A stretch of DNA of 44,933 bases, from the NCBI RefSeq assembly GCF_029167235.1, contig NZ_JARFTR010000048.1, forward strand, positions 1 through 44,933, written 5' to 3'. The notes beneath the pieces were generated by a model. That model did no database searches. It saw only the letters and a program-made list of their open reading frames with translations, and was not told the DNA's origin. The stretch is from Kamptonema sp. UHCC 0994. GTDB taxonomy: Bacteria > Cyanobacteriota > Cyanobacteriia > Cyanobacteriales > Microcoleaceae. This document shows, piece by piece, positions 31,989-40,672 of the stretch (positions are counted from its first letter, which is position 1; every line of letters begins with the position of its first letter). The translations under genes were made by a program, and so were the position numbers.

Positions 31989-32048
31989 ATGACCGACTCC
32001 ATCACCGCCCAACTTACCCAAGCTTCTAAAGGGCTACTCTTCCTCTAA
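31989..32048 (+). pseudogene. Remnant of a nuclease-A-inhibitor (NuiA-like) gene
   Basis: A 19-codon reading frame, MTDSITAQLTQASKGLLFL then a stop, reads like the N-terminus of the NuiA nuclease-inhibitor family (MTD..ILEQLKQASDGLLFMSE from memory). The remaining 110 or so residues are missing: from about 32046 the sequence turns into the 3' end of the convergent cobL gene. It is therefore a 5' fragment left after a deletion or rearrangement. Similarity over 19 residues is weak evidence. Confidence 0.4.
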
Positions 32049-33321
32049 CTCCCCGATTCATCGTTACAATAGTCACTGGATTTAAGGAGTCAAATCTTGT
32101 CAAATCTCCCATAGGCACGGAGCGCGACAACTGCACCTGCATAATTTTACAATTCCAATTGGGTTCGCGCCGCATTCTTTCCTCCTTCCAACTCAAAACA
32201 GCAGCTAAATCTTCTACACTAGATATTGCCAATACTATTACTCCTCCCGGCAACATTCGCAAAGCACATACACCTAAAATTTTAGTAATTTCTCCCCCAC
32301 TGCCACCGACAAAAATTCGATTAGGCGGTCGCAAACGATGTAGAATTTCAGGAGCATTGCCGTGAATTGAAATTACATTTTGTACCTGAAAACGGCGACA
32401 ATTTTTTTCAATTAAAGACGTACCTTCCTCCATTTTCTCGATCGCATAAACCTGAGAATCCGGGAACAACCGGGCAATTTCAATCGAAACCGCACCAGTA
32501 CCCGCACCCACATCCCAAATCGCTTGACCTGGTTGTAACGACAGTTCCCCCAAAATCAACACTCGCACTTCTCGCTGAGTCATTAAGCCAGGGCGATCGC
32601 TAAAACTGAGAAAATTGCCATCCGGTATCCCTAACATCGGCAAACTGCCTAAATCCAGGGGTTCCGTAGCTGCCCTAGACTCCCGCAACAGCACGACCAA
32701 ATTGAGCGGTGCAAAAGTCTCCCCCTGCAAAGCATCTAACGACCATTCCCTGACTCGTTCATCAGGGGCCCCCAAATTTTCGCATAGCCAAAACTGATAA
32801 CGACTGGGCAAATCTAAAGCCTTAATCAAATTTGCGATCGCCCCTGGAGAATAATTCTCATCCGTCAGCACAGCAATCTTATCAACACCTTGCTGTAACT
32901 TAGCAGTCAACTCCTCAAAAGACCGCCTGTGAGCATTAATAAAGTGGGCATCTTGCCAAGGAAGTTTCAGGCGGTTAAAAGCTAACTGTACAGAGCTCAA
33001 ATGCGGATGAAAAATTAACTGTTCGGGAGGCAATTCCGCCACCAGCAGCCGTCCCCAACCGTAAAATAGCGGGTCGCCCGAAACCAAAACTACTATTGCA
33101 CCCGGAAACGAAGTCGCCAATCGCCGACGAATTTCTTTAATTGCACCCGTCAAATCTCCTAAAACCAAGCGTTCTGCCCGATGCTTAGAGAAATAACCTA
33201 AGTGGCGATCGCTCCCCACCAGCAGAGTCGCCTTTTCTACAATTTGCTGCACCGACTTACTCAGTCCCGCAGCACCATCCAAACCAATGCCAACAATATG
33301 TACAGTCAATTGTTTACTCAA
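32026..33321 (-). CDS. cobL: Precorrin-6Y C5,15-methyltransferase CobL (CbiE-CbiT fusion)
   Basis: A 431-residue cobalamin-pathway enzyme. The CbiE half (about residues 1-215, C5 methylation) has VGIGLDGAAGLSKSV, LLVGSDRHLGYF and VSGDPLFYGWGR. The CbiT half (about 235-420, C15 methylation and decarboxylation) has the SAM motif WDVGAGTGAVSIEIARLFP and FVGGSGGEITKIL. The frame starts at TTG 33321 with no clear ribosome binding site. The 3' end overlaps a NuiA-like gene fragment on the other strand. No other cob/cbi genes adjoin it, as is common in cyanobacteria. Confidence 0.94.
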   Translation of the reverse strand: MSKQLTVHIVGIGLDGAAGLSKSVQQIVEKATLLVGSDRHLGYFSKHRAERLVLGDLTGAIKEIRRRLATSFPGAIVVLVSGDPLFYGWGRLLVAELPPEQLIFHPHLSSVQLAFNRLKLPWQDAHFINAHRRSFEELTAKLQQGVDKIAVLTDENYSPGAIANLIKALDLPSRYQFWLCENLGAPDERVREWSLDALQGETFAPLNLVVLLRESRAATEPLDLGSLPMLGIPDGNFLSFSDRPGLMTQREVRVLILGELSLQPGQAIWDVGAGTGAVSIEIARLFPDSQVYAIEKMEEGTSLIEKNCRRFQVQNVISIHGNAPEILHRLRPPNRIFVGGSGGEITKILGVCALRMLPGGVIVLAISSVEDLAAVLSWKEERMRREPNWNCKIMQVQLSRSVPMGDLTRFDSLNPVTIVTMNRGVRGRVAL

Positions 33322-33345
33322 TTGTGCGCCGTCAACCGATATTTA

Positions 33346-33412
33346 AACAGTTAACAGTTAACAGTTAACCGTTAACCGTTAACAGTTAACCGTTAACAGT
33401 TAACAGTTAACC
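33346..33412. repeat. 7-bp tandem repeats (AACAGTT / AACCGTT)
   Basis: Nine to ten heptamers, alternating GTTAACA and GTTAACC in an irregular order, fill the spacer between two minus-strand genes. They end three bases before the 2H phosphoesterase stop codon. Confidence 0.85.
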
Positions 33413-33415
33413 ATT

Positions 33416-34198
33416 TTAAAATTCCAAAACTGGCCAGTTTGGTTCGCGATAATAGTGAGTCATATCGTCAAACTTCCGAAGTTCGACCCGATGTATCCCA
33501 ATTTCTTGGGGTGCATTTAGCCATTGGTCATTTAACTCAGACAAAAGAGAGCAAAAGCGATCGCGGTCTAGCCCCGACCCGATATCGCCAAAATAAGCCA
33601 GAGTAATGTGAGCAGTAAAATGATATTGCTGTTCAATTCCCAAAGCCATTAAATCAGGATTTTGATAAATACAGCGGCGGAACTCCAAAATCTGCTTGTA
33701 AGAATTTTCATCCATAGGGGCTAAACAGACTGCGATCGCTCTAGTTCGCACCATTAGACCCAACACCATCCAGCGAATGGCAGGAATTCCAGTTACAGTC
33801 GATTTGCAACCAGCAAAGCATTCGCCAATGCGCGATCGCAATTTCTCCTCAAATTCAGGATTTTGACTGGCATCAAGGAAAGCACCGTCCCAAATTAAAT
33901 CAGCCAAAGTTAAATGGAAGCTGTCTTTCGGCACAGGCACGATCGCCCCCGCCTCTAACTGCTTCACCAGCGTTTGTTGGCACTCGTCCAAACTCGCATA
34001 AAAAGCAGCATTTTCCGACTCTTCCCCCCAAGGCGGTGTCGTTACCGTATAGCCGGGAAAAGTTACGGGCTCTCTCCTACCCCCTGGTTGAGGCTTAAAC
34101 TTAGGAGATTCCTGAATGTGCTCCACCTGGGACTTGTAGGTGTCCAGCAGCGTCAGCCGCGCCGCCCGATTCACGTAAGCTTGATAAGTATCGTCCAA
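33416..34198 (-). CDS. DUF1868 / 2H-phosphoesterase-like protein
   Basis: A 260-residue protein with the two His-x-Thr-x motifs of the 2H (2'-5' RNA ligase-like) superfamily: SFHLTLADL at about residue 110 and AHITLAYFG at about residue 210. DUF1868 covers most of the length. Members hydrolyse 2',3'-cyclic phosphates or related bonds; its substrate is unknown. The N-terminal 55 residues (YKSQVEHIQESPKFKPQPGG, TFPGYTVTTPPWGEE) are the DUF-specific part. It diverges from holA with a 143-bp spacer. Confidence 0.82.
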   Translation of the reverse strand: MDDTYQAYVNRAARLTLLDTYKSQVEHIQESPKFKPQPGGRREPVTFPGYTVTTPPWGEESENAAFYASLDECQQTLVKQLEAGAIVPVPKDSFHLTLADLIWDGAFLDASQNPEFEEKLRSRIGECFAGCKSTVTGIPAIRWMVLGLMVRTRAIAVCLAPMDENSYKQILEFRRCIYQNPDLMALGIEQQYHFTAHITLAYFGDIGSGLDRDRFCSLLSELNDQWLNAPQEIGIHRVELRKFDDMTHYYREPNWPVLEF

Positions 34199-34341
34199 TC
34201 TCGATTGCCTCGCGCTAAGTAATAGCTTTCAGTACCTAGCCAATTTTAGATTGTAGATTGGGATCAATAAGAGTCAAAATCTGAAATCACCCAAATTGAC
34301 GACTAATCTCAAATCCTAAATTCGGCAACTGATAGTCTCTT

Positions 34342-35319
34342 ATGCAAATTTACCTCTTCTGGGGAGAGGATGACTTCTCTCTAGCCCAAGCAGTTGATAC
34401 CCTGCGCCAAAAAGTCCTTGACCCCAACTGGGCGACTTTCAACTATGATAAAATTCTTCCCGACCAGTCGGATGCAGTTATTTCTGCCCTCAACCAAGCC
34501 ATGACACCGCCCTTCGGCACGGGCAGCCGCTTTGTCTGGTTAGCCGATACCCCCATAGCTCAGCAATGTTCCCAGGAACTATTCGCCGAATTAGAACGGA
34601 CACTGCCAGTCATTCCCTCCACCACCGTGTTGTTGTTGACAACTCGTAATAAACCCGACAGTCGGCTCAAGTCTACAAAATTATTGCTCAAATCTGCTGA
34701 AGTCCGCGAATTTTCTCCCATCCCTCCCTGGAAAACAGAAGAATTGGTCAAGCGGGTACGCCAAGCCACAGAGGAAAGAGGAGTAAAATTGACCCCAGCA
34801 GCGATCGAACTTTTAGCTGAATGCGTCGGGAACGATACCAGGCAGTTAAATAGCGAATTGGATAAATTAGAGCTGTACGCAGGTAACACTAACAAACCTT
34901 TGGGCGATGAAGCGATCGCCACCCTAGTTCGCTCAAACACCCAAAACAGCTTACAGCTTGCCGCAGCTATCCGCCAAGGCAATACAGCCCAAGCCTTGCA
35001 GCTAGTTGCCGAACTAATCGGACATAATGAACCAGCCTTAAAAATTGTAGCCACCTTAACCACTCAATTTCGGACTTGGCTATTGGTAAAATTAGGGGTA
35101 CAAGCCGGCGAAGCCGATGAAAAAATAGCTCAAGCCGCAGAAATCAGCAATCCCAAACGAATATACTTTTTCCGCCAAGAAGTCAAGAGTCTAACTGTCG
35201 AAAAATTGCAAAAAACCCTCCCCCTACTGCTAGAGTTAGAATCATCTCTCAAGCGGGGTGCACAAGAGGTTTCAACTCTACAAACCAAGGTCATAGAACT
35301 GTGCAGACTATTCTATTAA
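34342..35319 (+). CDS. holA: DNA polymerase III delta subunit HolA
   Basis: A 325-residue clamp-loader delta subunit. The N-terminal MQIYLFWGEDDFSLAQAVDTL and domain 1 (about residues 1-140) bind the beta clamp; the degenerate AAA+ lid domain is at about 145-210 (LAECVGNDTRQLNSELDKLELYAG); the collar domain follows (LQLAAAIRQGNTAQALQLVAELI and the C-terminal LLLELESSLKRGAQE). No ATPase motif is expected in this subunit. Length is usual. It is followed by an 824-bp gap. Confidence 0.92.
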   Translation: MQIYLFWGEDDFSLAQAVDTLRQKVLDPNWATFNYDKILPDQSDAVISALNQAMTPPFGTGSRFVWLADTPIAQQCSQELFAELERTLPVIPSTTVLLLTTRNKPDSRLKSTKLLLKSAEVREFSPIPPWKTEELVKRVRQATEERGVKLTPAAIELLAECVGNDTRQLNSELDKLELYAGNTNKPLGDEAIATLVRSNTQNSLQLAAAIRQGNTAQALQLVAELIGHNEPALKIVATLTTQFRTWLLVKLGVQAGEADEKIAQAAEISNPKRIYFFRQEVKSLTVEKLQKTLPLLLELESSLKRGAQEVSTLQTKVIELCRLFY

Positions 35320-36028
35320 CAGCAAATGGTAAGAAAATGCCAGAAAAAGCTAAGGTGGTGAATAAATATTTATTCGACACACCCCTTTACTCTCAAGCCT
35401 CTTGGTTTTACGGCACTTGATTTTTGGCGGATTTAGCTTAAAACAAGGAACACAAAGATACACTTGAAGAGCGCATCCAAGACACGGTAACTTTAGCTAG
35501 CACACGGTTGAAATCCCGCAACACATCCGCGTCATGCCAATAGGTATCGTCAGGGGTAAAAAATCAGCAGCTAGAGTGCAATTACAAATCAGGATGCTCC
35601 GTGCTAAAAAAGTAACCACAGACTCAGTATTTGAGCGAGTGGGTAGTGGGGTTGGTTGCAGTAGCCAAAATACCTAGATTTACCTAGTATTGAATTAACA
35701 AATTGTGGGTATTGGGTGAAGATCGGTGAGTTGTTTTAGCGGAATTAAGTTATAATAAACTTGCGCTTGGTCAATGCGAGTTATTAAGGCTCAAGTAACT
35801 TGAGTGTTACTAAAACACCTGATCCGAATTGACTACACCAACTGAATATACAAACACCCAAAGGTTTCAAGCTCTAACAGGGGAGTAGTGGACAAGCTTA
35901 TAAAAGCAAGCAGTAATGCAATATTACTTACCTTTGGTTAAGTTACACCGTAGACTTAGGCTTTTGCTCCTCTATTAGCGATAGTAGATTTGCATAGGTT
36001 TTTATAAGCGGCAATGACAAACCCTTTA

Positions 36029-36074
36029 AGTATCAACTTTTTGATTGTGGATTCACCCCCAAAAAGTTGTCCTT
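36029..36074. repeat. 10-bp inverted repeat CAACTTTTTG-N16-CAAAAAGTTG
   Basis: Perfect 10-bp arms around 16 bp. It lies just upstream of the IS200/IS605-like hairpin, where the right-end structures of such elements usually lie. Confidence 0.5.
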
Positions 36075-36077
36075 AAA

Positions 36078-36108
36078 AATCCCCGCGTCTTTAGACCGGA
36101 GAGTGTCA
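36078..36108 (+). other. Hairpin resembling an IS200/IS605 right end (relic)
   Basis: CCCCGCGTCTTTAGACCGGA then GAGTGTCAA recalls the right boundary of TnpB-type elements (CCCC-GTC-TTTA-GAC-GGGG then AGTGTCAA, from memory). Stem GTC/GAC plus bulged CCG/CGG. It ends 35 bp before the next start codon. No tnpA/tnpB nearby. Confidence 0.35.
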
Positions 36109-36143
36109 ATAACCTGCTCGCAGCCCTCTAAAAAGTGCTAGCT

Positions 36144-37286
36144 ATGACACAACAGAACCTGCGGGAACTTGCTAAGCAGGGCGATCCCAAGGTGATCGCG
36201 TCTGTAATTAACCGCACACTCCAACCCAAAGGCATCAATGCCCAAGTGGGACGGGACAATGACAACCTCCAGGTAATGCTGGAGTCAGATCAAGTTCCGA
36301 ACCAAACTGCCCTTATGGACTTTATCCGTAAGGGGATGATGAACTTGGGAGTTGAATCAATTCACACTGTGAAGGTTTATGGTCGTCAGGTAGGTGAAGA
36401 CTTACCGGCCTGGGAAGACGAGATTGAGCTGATGCCAGCCGCCGATCCAAAGTTTTATGCAGATGAGGGTGCAATGCCTAAAAAACCTGTAGATGATGTC
36501 GATCTCGAACCCGAAGATTACGATCGGGAGGAAGAATACAACCCCGATGAGGATGAGGATGAGGATGAGGATGAGGATGAGGATGAGCTAGATGAAGCTC
36601 CACCTCAAAAGAAGCAGATTCCTAAATTAGCAATAATCGCGGGGATCGTTTTTGTACCGGTGGCTGCGATCGCAGGGCTTTACTTTACAGGAAATTTGCC
36701 ATTTTTAAAGAGTTCGGCTCCTCCGTCCCCAGCTTCTTCCCCAGTAGCATCACCTAAAGCTGCTTCTCCGAAGCCAAAACAGGCCGCTTCACCCAATGCG
36801 GCGGCGGCTCCCAATACTGCGAAACCAGTTGCACCTTCTCCAGTAGCTTCTGCTACACCGAAACCAGCCGCACCTTCTCCGGTGGCTTCTACTACACCGA
36901 AACCAGCCGCACCTTCTCCAGTGGCTTCTGCTACGCCGAAACCAGTTGCACCTTCTCCAGTGGCTTCTGCTACGCCGAAACCAGTTGCACCTTCTCCGGT
37001 AGCTTCTGCTACGCCGAAACCCGCCGCACCCGCACCCAAACCTGCCACACCTAAACCTGATTCTTGGAGATTAGCGGTGAATAAGGCTCAAAGTGCGGCA
37101 AACCTTGCCCAGACATCCATATCAAAAGGTGAGTGGGAGGAAGTGGCGAGTGAATGGGAGAAAGCTGTTCAGCTAATGAAGGCTGTTCCGCCATCTAGCC
37201 CAAATTATCAAAAAGCTCAGGAGAAGGCGGCAGAGTATCAGTCAAATCTGAGTATAGCTCAGCAGCGAGCTGCGGCCGTGCAGTGA
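36144..37286 (+). CDS. Repeat-rich single-pass membrane protein of unknown function
   Basis: A 380-residue protein in five parts. Residues 1-85 are a conserved-looking folded domain (RELAKQGDPKVIASVINRTLQPKGINAQV) as in several cyanobacterial proteins of unknown role. An acidic run of Asp/Glu follows near residues 128-152 (GATGAG codon repeats at 36547-36590). One membrane helix lies at about 160-182 (AIIAGIVFVPVAAIAGLYF). A Pro/Ala/Ser linker has five 13-residue repeats (APSPVASATPKP). The last 75 residues are helical (QSAANLAQTSISKGEWEEVASEW). I start it at ATG 36144; an upstream GTG adds three codons. The N-domain should be cytosolic and the C-domain outside. Confidence 0.75.
   Translation: MTQQNLRELAKQGDPKVIASVINRTLQPKGINAQVGRDNDNLQVMLESDQVPNQTALMDFIRKGMMNLGVESIHTVKVYGRQVGEDLPAWEDEIELMPAADPKFYADEGAMPKKPVDDVDLEPEDYDREEEYNPDEDEDEDEDEDEDELDEAPPQKKQIPKLAIIAGIVFVPVAAIAGLYFTGNLPFLKSSAPPSPASSPVASPKAASPKPKQAASPNAAAAPNTAKPVAPSPVASATPKPAAPSPVASTTPKPAAPSPVASATPKPVAPSPVASATPKPVAPSPVASATPKPAAPAPKPATPKPDSWRLAVNKAQSAANLAQTSISKGEWEEVASEWEKAVQLMKAVPPSSPNYQKAQEKAAEYQSNLSIAQQRAAAVQ
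36828..37022 (+). repeat. Five in-frame 39-bp repeats coding APSPVASATPKP-type units
   Basis: Each unit is 39 bp, GCACCTTCTCCAGTGGCTTC-like followed by GCTACGCCGAAACCAGTT. Units differ mainly by silent changes (ACA/ACG, CCA/CCG) and by Val/Ala and Ala/Thr swaps, a sign of recent slippage or recombination in a linker. Confidence 0.9.
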
Positions 37287-37338
37287 TTTTTGAGTTTGTT
37301 TATAGGGCGATCGAAATTTGCTGTGCAGAGGAAAGGTT

Positions 37339-37383
37339 GCAGTTGTAAAAGGGGCTTCAAGCTAGGCTTGATATTACAACTGC
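37339..37383. terminator. Inverted repeat between convergent genes, probable terminator
   Basis: GCAGTTGTAA and TTACAACTGC pair perfectly; an inner TTCAAGC/GGCTTGA stem is nested. It lies between the plus-strand gene ending 37286 and the minus-strand gene ending 37439. Confidence 0.6.
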
Positions 37384-37438
37384 GTTGTTTCCCTTACCTG
37401 TATTTCTTCCTTCTTCGGTCTTCCTTCTTCGATCTTCC

Positions 37439-37969
37439 CTATGCAGAAGTAACCAACCGTTTCTTTAGAGACTCGGTACGGCGTTTAGCAGTAGGATTAT
37501 CAGGCTCCAATTTTAGAGATTCTTCGTACATTTCTAAAGCCTGAGTTGTTAATTTCTTACGCTCATAAGTATGGGCAAGGTTATTAATTGCCGTCACATA
37601 ATCCGGTTTTAACTTAATAGCTTCTTTGTATTGGCGGATGGCTATATCGTATTGTTCTTGACCGAAGTGTGCGAAACCGAGGGCGTTGTAGATGATAGCA
37701 GCATCTTCTTCAACTTTTAAGTCTTTGGATTTCAGGGCTTTTTGAAACTGTGATGTTGCTTGAGCATATAACTTTTTATCTACATAGATACTGCCCAATT
37801 CGTAATATTCCTGTGCTGTTCCTTTTTCATTACCGAGTTTAGCTTCTAACCGCAAGAGAGTAGTTTCGATCTTACGAGTTTTGATGATCTGGCGCAGAAT
37901 AAACCAGCCAGCGCTAGCAAGTATAGCTAGCAAGACTGATAGATAAACAATGGGCAAACCGCTATCCAT
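37439..37969 (-). CDS. Membrane-anchored TPR protein, Ycf37-like
   Basis: A 176-residue protein with an N-terminal membrane helix (residues 5-25, LPIVYLSVLLAILASAGWFIL) and three TPR units at about 53-87, 92-126 and 127-160 (YYELGSIYVDKKLYAQATSQFQKAL, IYNALGFAHFGQEQYDIAIRQYKEAIKLKP, AINNLAHTYERKKLTTQALEMYEESLKLEP). The architecture and size match Ycf37, which helps assemble photosystem I in cyanobacteria and some plastids. A generic TPR protein cannot be excluded. It is downstream of rpmI-rplT on the same strand, separated by a hairpin, so it is probably transcribed separately. Confidence 0.75.
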   Translation of the reverse strand: MDSGLPIVYLSVLLAILASAGWFILRQIIKTRKIETTLLRLEAKLGNEKGTAQEYYELGSIYVDKKLYAQATSQFQKALKSKDLKVEEDAAIIYNALGFAHFGQEQYDIAIRQYKEAIKLKPDYVTAINNLAHTYERKKLTTQALEMYEESLKLEPDNPTAKRRTESLKKRLVTSA

Positions 37970-38016
37970 GCTGTTTAAATAGGTAGATTGAAAATCTTAT
38001 TTATTTTATCCTTAGT

Positions 38017-38068
38017 GTGAAGCCCCTACTAGATCGCCAAAAGAATTCGGACGATGTAGGGGCCTCAC
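38017..38068 (-). terminator. Inverted repeat downstream of rplT
   Basis: GTGAAGCCCCTAC and GTAGGGGCCTCAC form a 13-position stem with one mismatch and a loop of about 26 bases. It stands 45 bp after the rplT stop codon and before the Ycf37-like gene, so it should end the rpmI-rplT transcript. Confidence 0.55.
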
Positions 38069-38112
38069 ATTTGAACGATACTCTGGCGGGATCACCTGCC
38101 TAAAACCCCAAT

Positions 38113-38469
38113 TTATCCTTGTGCTTGATTTGCCAATTCCACCACTTTGCCGAAAGTTGCGGGGTCAATGATTGCCATTTGCGCCAGCATCTTACGGTTG
38201 ATTTCAATATTGGCTTTTTTCATGTTGCCGATGAGCTTGCTGTAGCTGGTGCCGTGTATGCGAGCTGCTGCATTGATGCGAGCAATCCACAGGCGGCGGA
38301 AGTCGCGCTTCCGTTTACGGCGATCGCGATAGGCGTTGCGAAGCGCCTGCATTACCCGCTGGTTAGCTGTGCGAAACTGTTTAGACTGTGAGCCTCGGAA
38401 TCCCTTAGCTAGTTTGAGAATTTTTTTGCGGCGTTCTCTAGCGACGTTACCGCGTTTTACCCGTGTCAT
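38113..38469 (-). CDS. rplT: 50S ribosomal protein L20
   Basis: A 118-residue L20. The long basic N-terminal helix ([32 protein letters not shown]) and the C-terminal globular part ([46 protein letters not shown]) are complete. It is an early 50S assembly protein that binds 23S rRNA and can repress its own operon. It follows rpmI by 19 bp in one operon. infC, usually first in this operon, is not present here, which is common in cyanobacteria. Confidence 0.98.
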   Translation of the reverse strand: MTRVKRGNVARERRKKILKLAKGFRGSQSKQFRTANQRVMQALRNAYRDRRKRKRDFRRLWIARINAAARIHGTSYSKLIGNMKKANIEINRKMLAQMAIIDPATFGKVVELANQAQG

Positions 38470-38488
38470 CGTTTATTTCCGTTAAACT

Positions 38489-38686
38489 TTACAAGTATGG
38501 AAGCATCAGACGCACATTCTCTTCGTTAGTCGGATCGAGGACGACCATTTGAGAGAGAGTGCGTTTACGATTGGAGCTTTTGTGCTGTAGTAAGTGGCTT
38601 TTGTAAGCTTTCCGCCGCACAATTTTACCGCTGCCAGTAGCTCTAAAGCGCCTAGCAGCCGATTTGCGAGTTTTTAATTTCGGCAT
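38489..38686 (-). CDS. rpmI: 50S ribosomal protein L35
   Basis: A 65-residue L35: [33 protein letters not shown] at the start and the family's QKSxxRKR-like and [17 protein letters not shown] end. First gene of the rpmI-rplT operon. It is divergent from the cyclase gene with about 145 bp between the start codons I chose. Confidence 0.98.
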   Translation of the reverse strand: MPKLKTRKSAARRFRATGSGKIVRRKAYKSHLLQHKSSNRKRTLSQMVVLDPTNEENVRLMLPYL

Positions 38687-38831
38687 GGACTGGCCTTAAT
38701 TGGACACAAGCTTTAAGGATACCACGTTTTTGCTATTGTGTACAAGAGATTTTTGGGGGCGATCGCAGGTGCATCTGAGGCGACATCGACAAGAGATACC
38801 AAGCTCAGACGTGAAAAGATATACTAAAAAT

Positions 38832-40493
38832 ATGCACAAAAGTTTGAAAAAAAGAATTTTGAAACTGCTAAAAATACTGTGGGAGCAAGTTCAGCGGCTA
38901 AAGGTACGGATAGTTTCGCGGATCTTTCACAAGCGCTTCTCTTCTCCGTCGGCGATGCGATCGGCACCTTTACCAATTAATGAAGAAGATAGACTAAAAG
39001 CTCTTTATCGCTATAATGTCCTCGATACTGCCGCTGAAGAAGCTTTTGACGATCTAACTGCTTTGGCATCCCACATTTGCGGTACTCCAATTGCTTTAGT
39101 GAGTTTAGTTGATGCTAACAGGCAATGGTTTAAATCAAAAGTAGGTATAGAAGCAGAAGAAACTCCAAGAGATATAGCCTTTTGTGCTCACGCTATTTTA
39201 CAGCCGAATGAATTGCTAGTTGTACCAAATGCGATAGAAGACGAGCGCTTTGCTAGCAACCCCCTAGTAACTTCCGATCCTAATATTAGATTTTATGCTG
39301 GAACTCCGCTAGTAACTTCTGATGGTTTTCCCATTGGCACTTTGTGCGCGATTGATACAATTCCTCGCCAATTAACTGCAAAGCAACTTGAAGCACTACG
39401 CATTTTAGGTCGTCAAGTGATTAATCAAATGGAATTGCGAATTAATTTGGCTAACTTAGAGCGCACTCGCATCAGACATAAGCAAGCAGAGGATAAATTG
39501 CGGGCTAATGACGAGCAAATTGTCAATCTTTTAGAAGGGATAGCGGATGCTTTTTTTGCCTTAGATCGGCAGTGGCGATTTACTTATGTGAATTATAAAG
39601 CAGCGCAAGTGTTTGAGCGATCGCCAGAAGAAGTTTTTGGTAAGAATATATGGGAAGAGTTTCCTGAGTTCTTAGAATCGACGTTTTATGAAGAAGCACA
39701 CAAAGCTGTATCTCAACAAGTTGGCGTGACTTTTGAAGAGTTTCACCCTCATTTAAAACGATGGTTTGAAGTCCGGGCTTTTGCTTCTTACGACGGTCTT
39801 TCTGTTTTTTTTCATGACATTTCATCTCGCAAGCGGATGCAAGCAGCTCTGAATATTGAACAGAAAAAAACTGAGGGTTTATTACTTAATATTTTACCTA
39901 AAGTGATTGCGGATAGGTTGAGACAGGAAGCTGTACTAATTGCTGATAGATTTGATGAGGCGACAATTTTGTTTGCGGATTTAGTTAATTTTACGCAGTT
40001 GTCAACGCGGAAGACGGCGACGGAGTTGGTTTACTTGCTAAATGAAATGTTTTCAGATTTTGATAGACTGACGGAAAAGTACGGTTTGGAGAAAATTAAA
40101 ACGATTGGGGATGCTTATATGGTAGCTGGCGGAATTCCCACTCCTAGAGAGGATCATGCAGAGGCAATTGCAGAAATGGCTCTCGATATGTTAGAAGAAA
40201 TTAATCAATTCAGTGTTCAAAGGGGAGAGAACTTTAATATCCGTATTGGGATTAATAGCGGGCCGGTGGTAGCGGGGGTAATTGGTACTAAGAAGTTTAT
40301 TTACGATTTGTGGGGTGATGCTGTAAATACGGCCTCGCGGATGGAATCTCACGGAATTATTGGGAGTATTCAAGTTAGTGCAGATACTTATGAGTTATTA
40401 CGGGACAAGTATGTATTTGAGGAGCGTGGTGTTGTTAATATTAAGGGGAAAGGGGAAATGATTACGTATTTGTTGACTGGGAGAAAGTTATAG
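38832..40493 (+). CDS. Adenylate cyclase (class III) with GAF and PAS domains
   Basis: A 553-residue signalling enzyme. After a basic leader come a GAF domain (about residues 60-205, with [13 protein letters not shown] and [10 protein letters not shown]) and a PAS domain (about 225-335). A class III cyclase domain covers about 370-553. Metal-binding Asp383 (FADLVNF) and Asp427 (TIGDAYM) are present. The base-specifying residues are Lys423 and Asp492 (YDLWGDAVN), the adenine pattern rather than the guanylate Glu/Cys pair, so it should make cAMP. Asn499 and Arg503 for transition-state binding are in place. I start it at ATG 38832; a TTG at 38700 would extend into the rpmI promoter region. Confidence 0.9.
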   Translation: MHKSLKKRILKLLKILWEQVQRLKVRIVSRIFHKRFSSPSAMRSAPLPINEEDRLKALYRYNVLDTAAEEAFDDLTALASHICGTPIALVSLVDANRQWFKSKVGIEAEETPRDIAFCAHAILQPNELLVVPNAIEDERFASNPLVTSDPNIRFYAGTPLVTSDGFPIGTLCAIDTIPRQLTAKQLEALRILGRQVINQMELRINLANLERTRIRHKQAEDKLRANDEQIVNLLEGIADAFFALDRQWRFTYVNYKAAQVFERSPEEVFGKNIWEEFPEFLESTFYEEAHKAVSQQVGVTFEEFHPHLKRWFEVRAFASYDGLSVFFHDISSRKRMQAALNIEQKKTEGLLLNILPKVIADRLRQEAVLIADRFDEATILFADLVNFTQLSTRKTATELVYLLNEMFSDFDRLTEKYGLEKIKTIGDAYMVAGGIPTPREDHAEAIAEMALDMLEEINQFSVQRGENFNIRIGINSGPVVAGVIGTKKFIYDLWGDAVNTASRMESHGIIGSIQVSADTYELLRDKYVFEERGVVNIKGKGEMITYLLTGRKL

Positions 40494-40507
40494 CAACCGC
40501 CAAGGCG

Positions 40508-40540
40508 GTTAGGGGCTAGGGGCTAGGGGCTAGGGACTAG
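40508..40540. repeat. 7-bp tandem repeats (GGGGCTA)
   Basis: Four GGGGCTA-type heptamers lie just after the cyclase stop codon and a TATAGCAACCGCCAAGGCGG palindrome (40491-40510). Confidence 0.75.
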
Positions 40541-40609
40541 GGAAAGAAGGGAAAGAAGGGAATAGAATGAGGGAACTATAGTTCGGCGGTTGAAACCGCA
40601 ACTACACAA

Positions 40610-40631
40610 ACAAAGTCCGCCTACGCGGACT
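40610..40631. repeat. Dispersed CCGCCTACGCGG repeat
   Basis: ACAAAGTCCGCCTACGCGGA with GGTTGAAACCGCAACTACAC upstream is the family seen at 28003-28086. Confidence 0.55.
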
Positions 40632-40672
40632 AAGAAATAAAGAGTATATTTAAGCCGGATTTGATATAACTC

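Larger units (their letters stand above)
35320..36143. other. Long spacer without a convincing gene
   Basis: The 824 bp hold no ORF above 50 codons that looks real. A 47-codon frame starts at about 35533 (MPIGIVRGKKSAARVQLQIRM...) and has no ribosome binding site. CTCAAG-TAA-CTTGAG is at about 35790, a 10-bp inverted repeat CAACTTTTTG/CAAAAAGTTG at 36029-36074, and an IS605-like hairpin at 36078-36108. A long 5' UTR or a small RNA is possible. Confidence 0.5.

Noticed and set aside
34560-35063. A 167-codon minus-strand frame inside holA
   Set aside because: Antisense shadow of a complete HolA domain structure.
35533-35680. Small protein of 47 codons in the long spacer
   Set aside because: No ribosome binding site, low-complexity end and no recognised family; kept only as a note in the spacer entry.
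36680-37048. A 122-codon minus-strand frame rich in Ala/Gly/Thr
   Set aside because: It is the antisense shadow of the 39-bp repeats in the membrane protein gene; its regular composition comes from the repeat.
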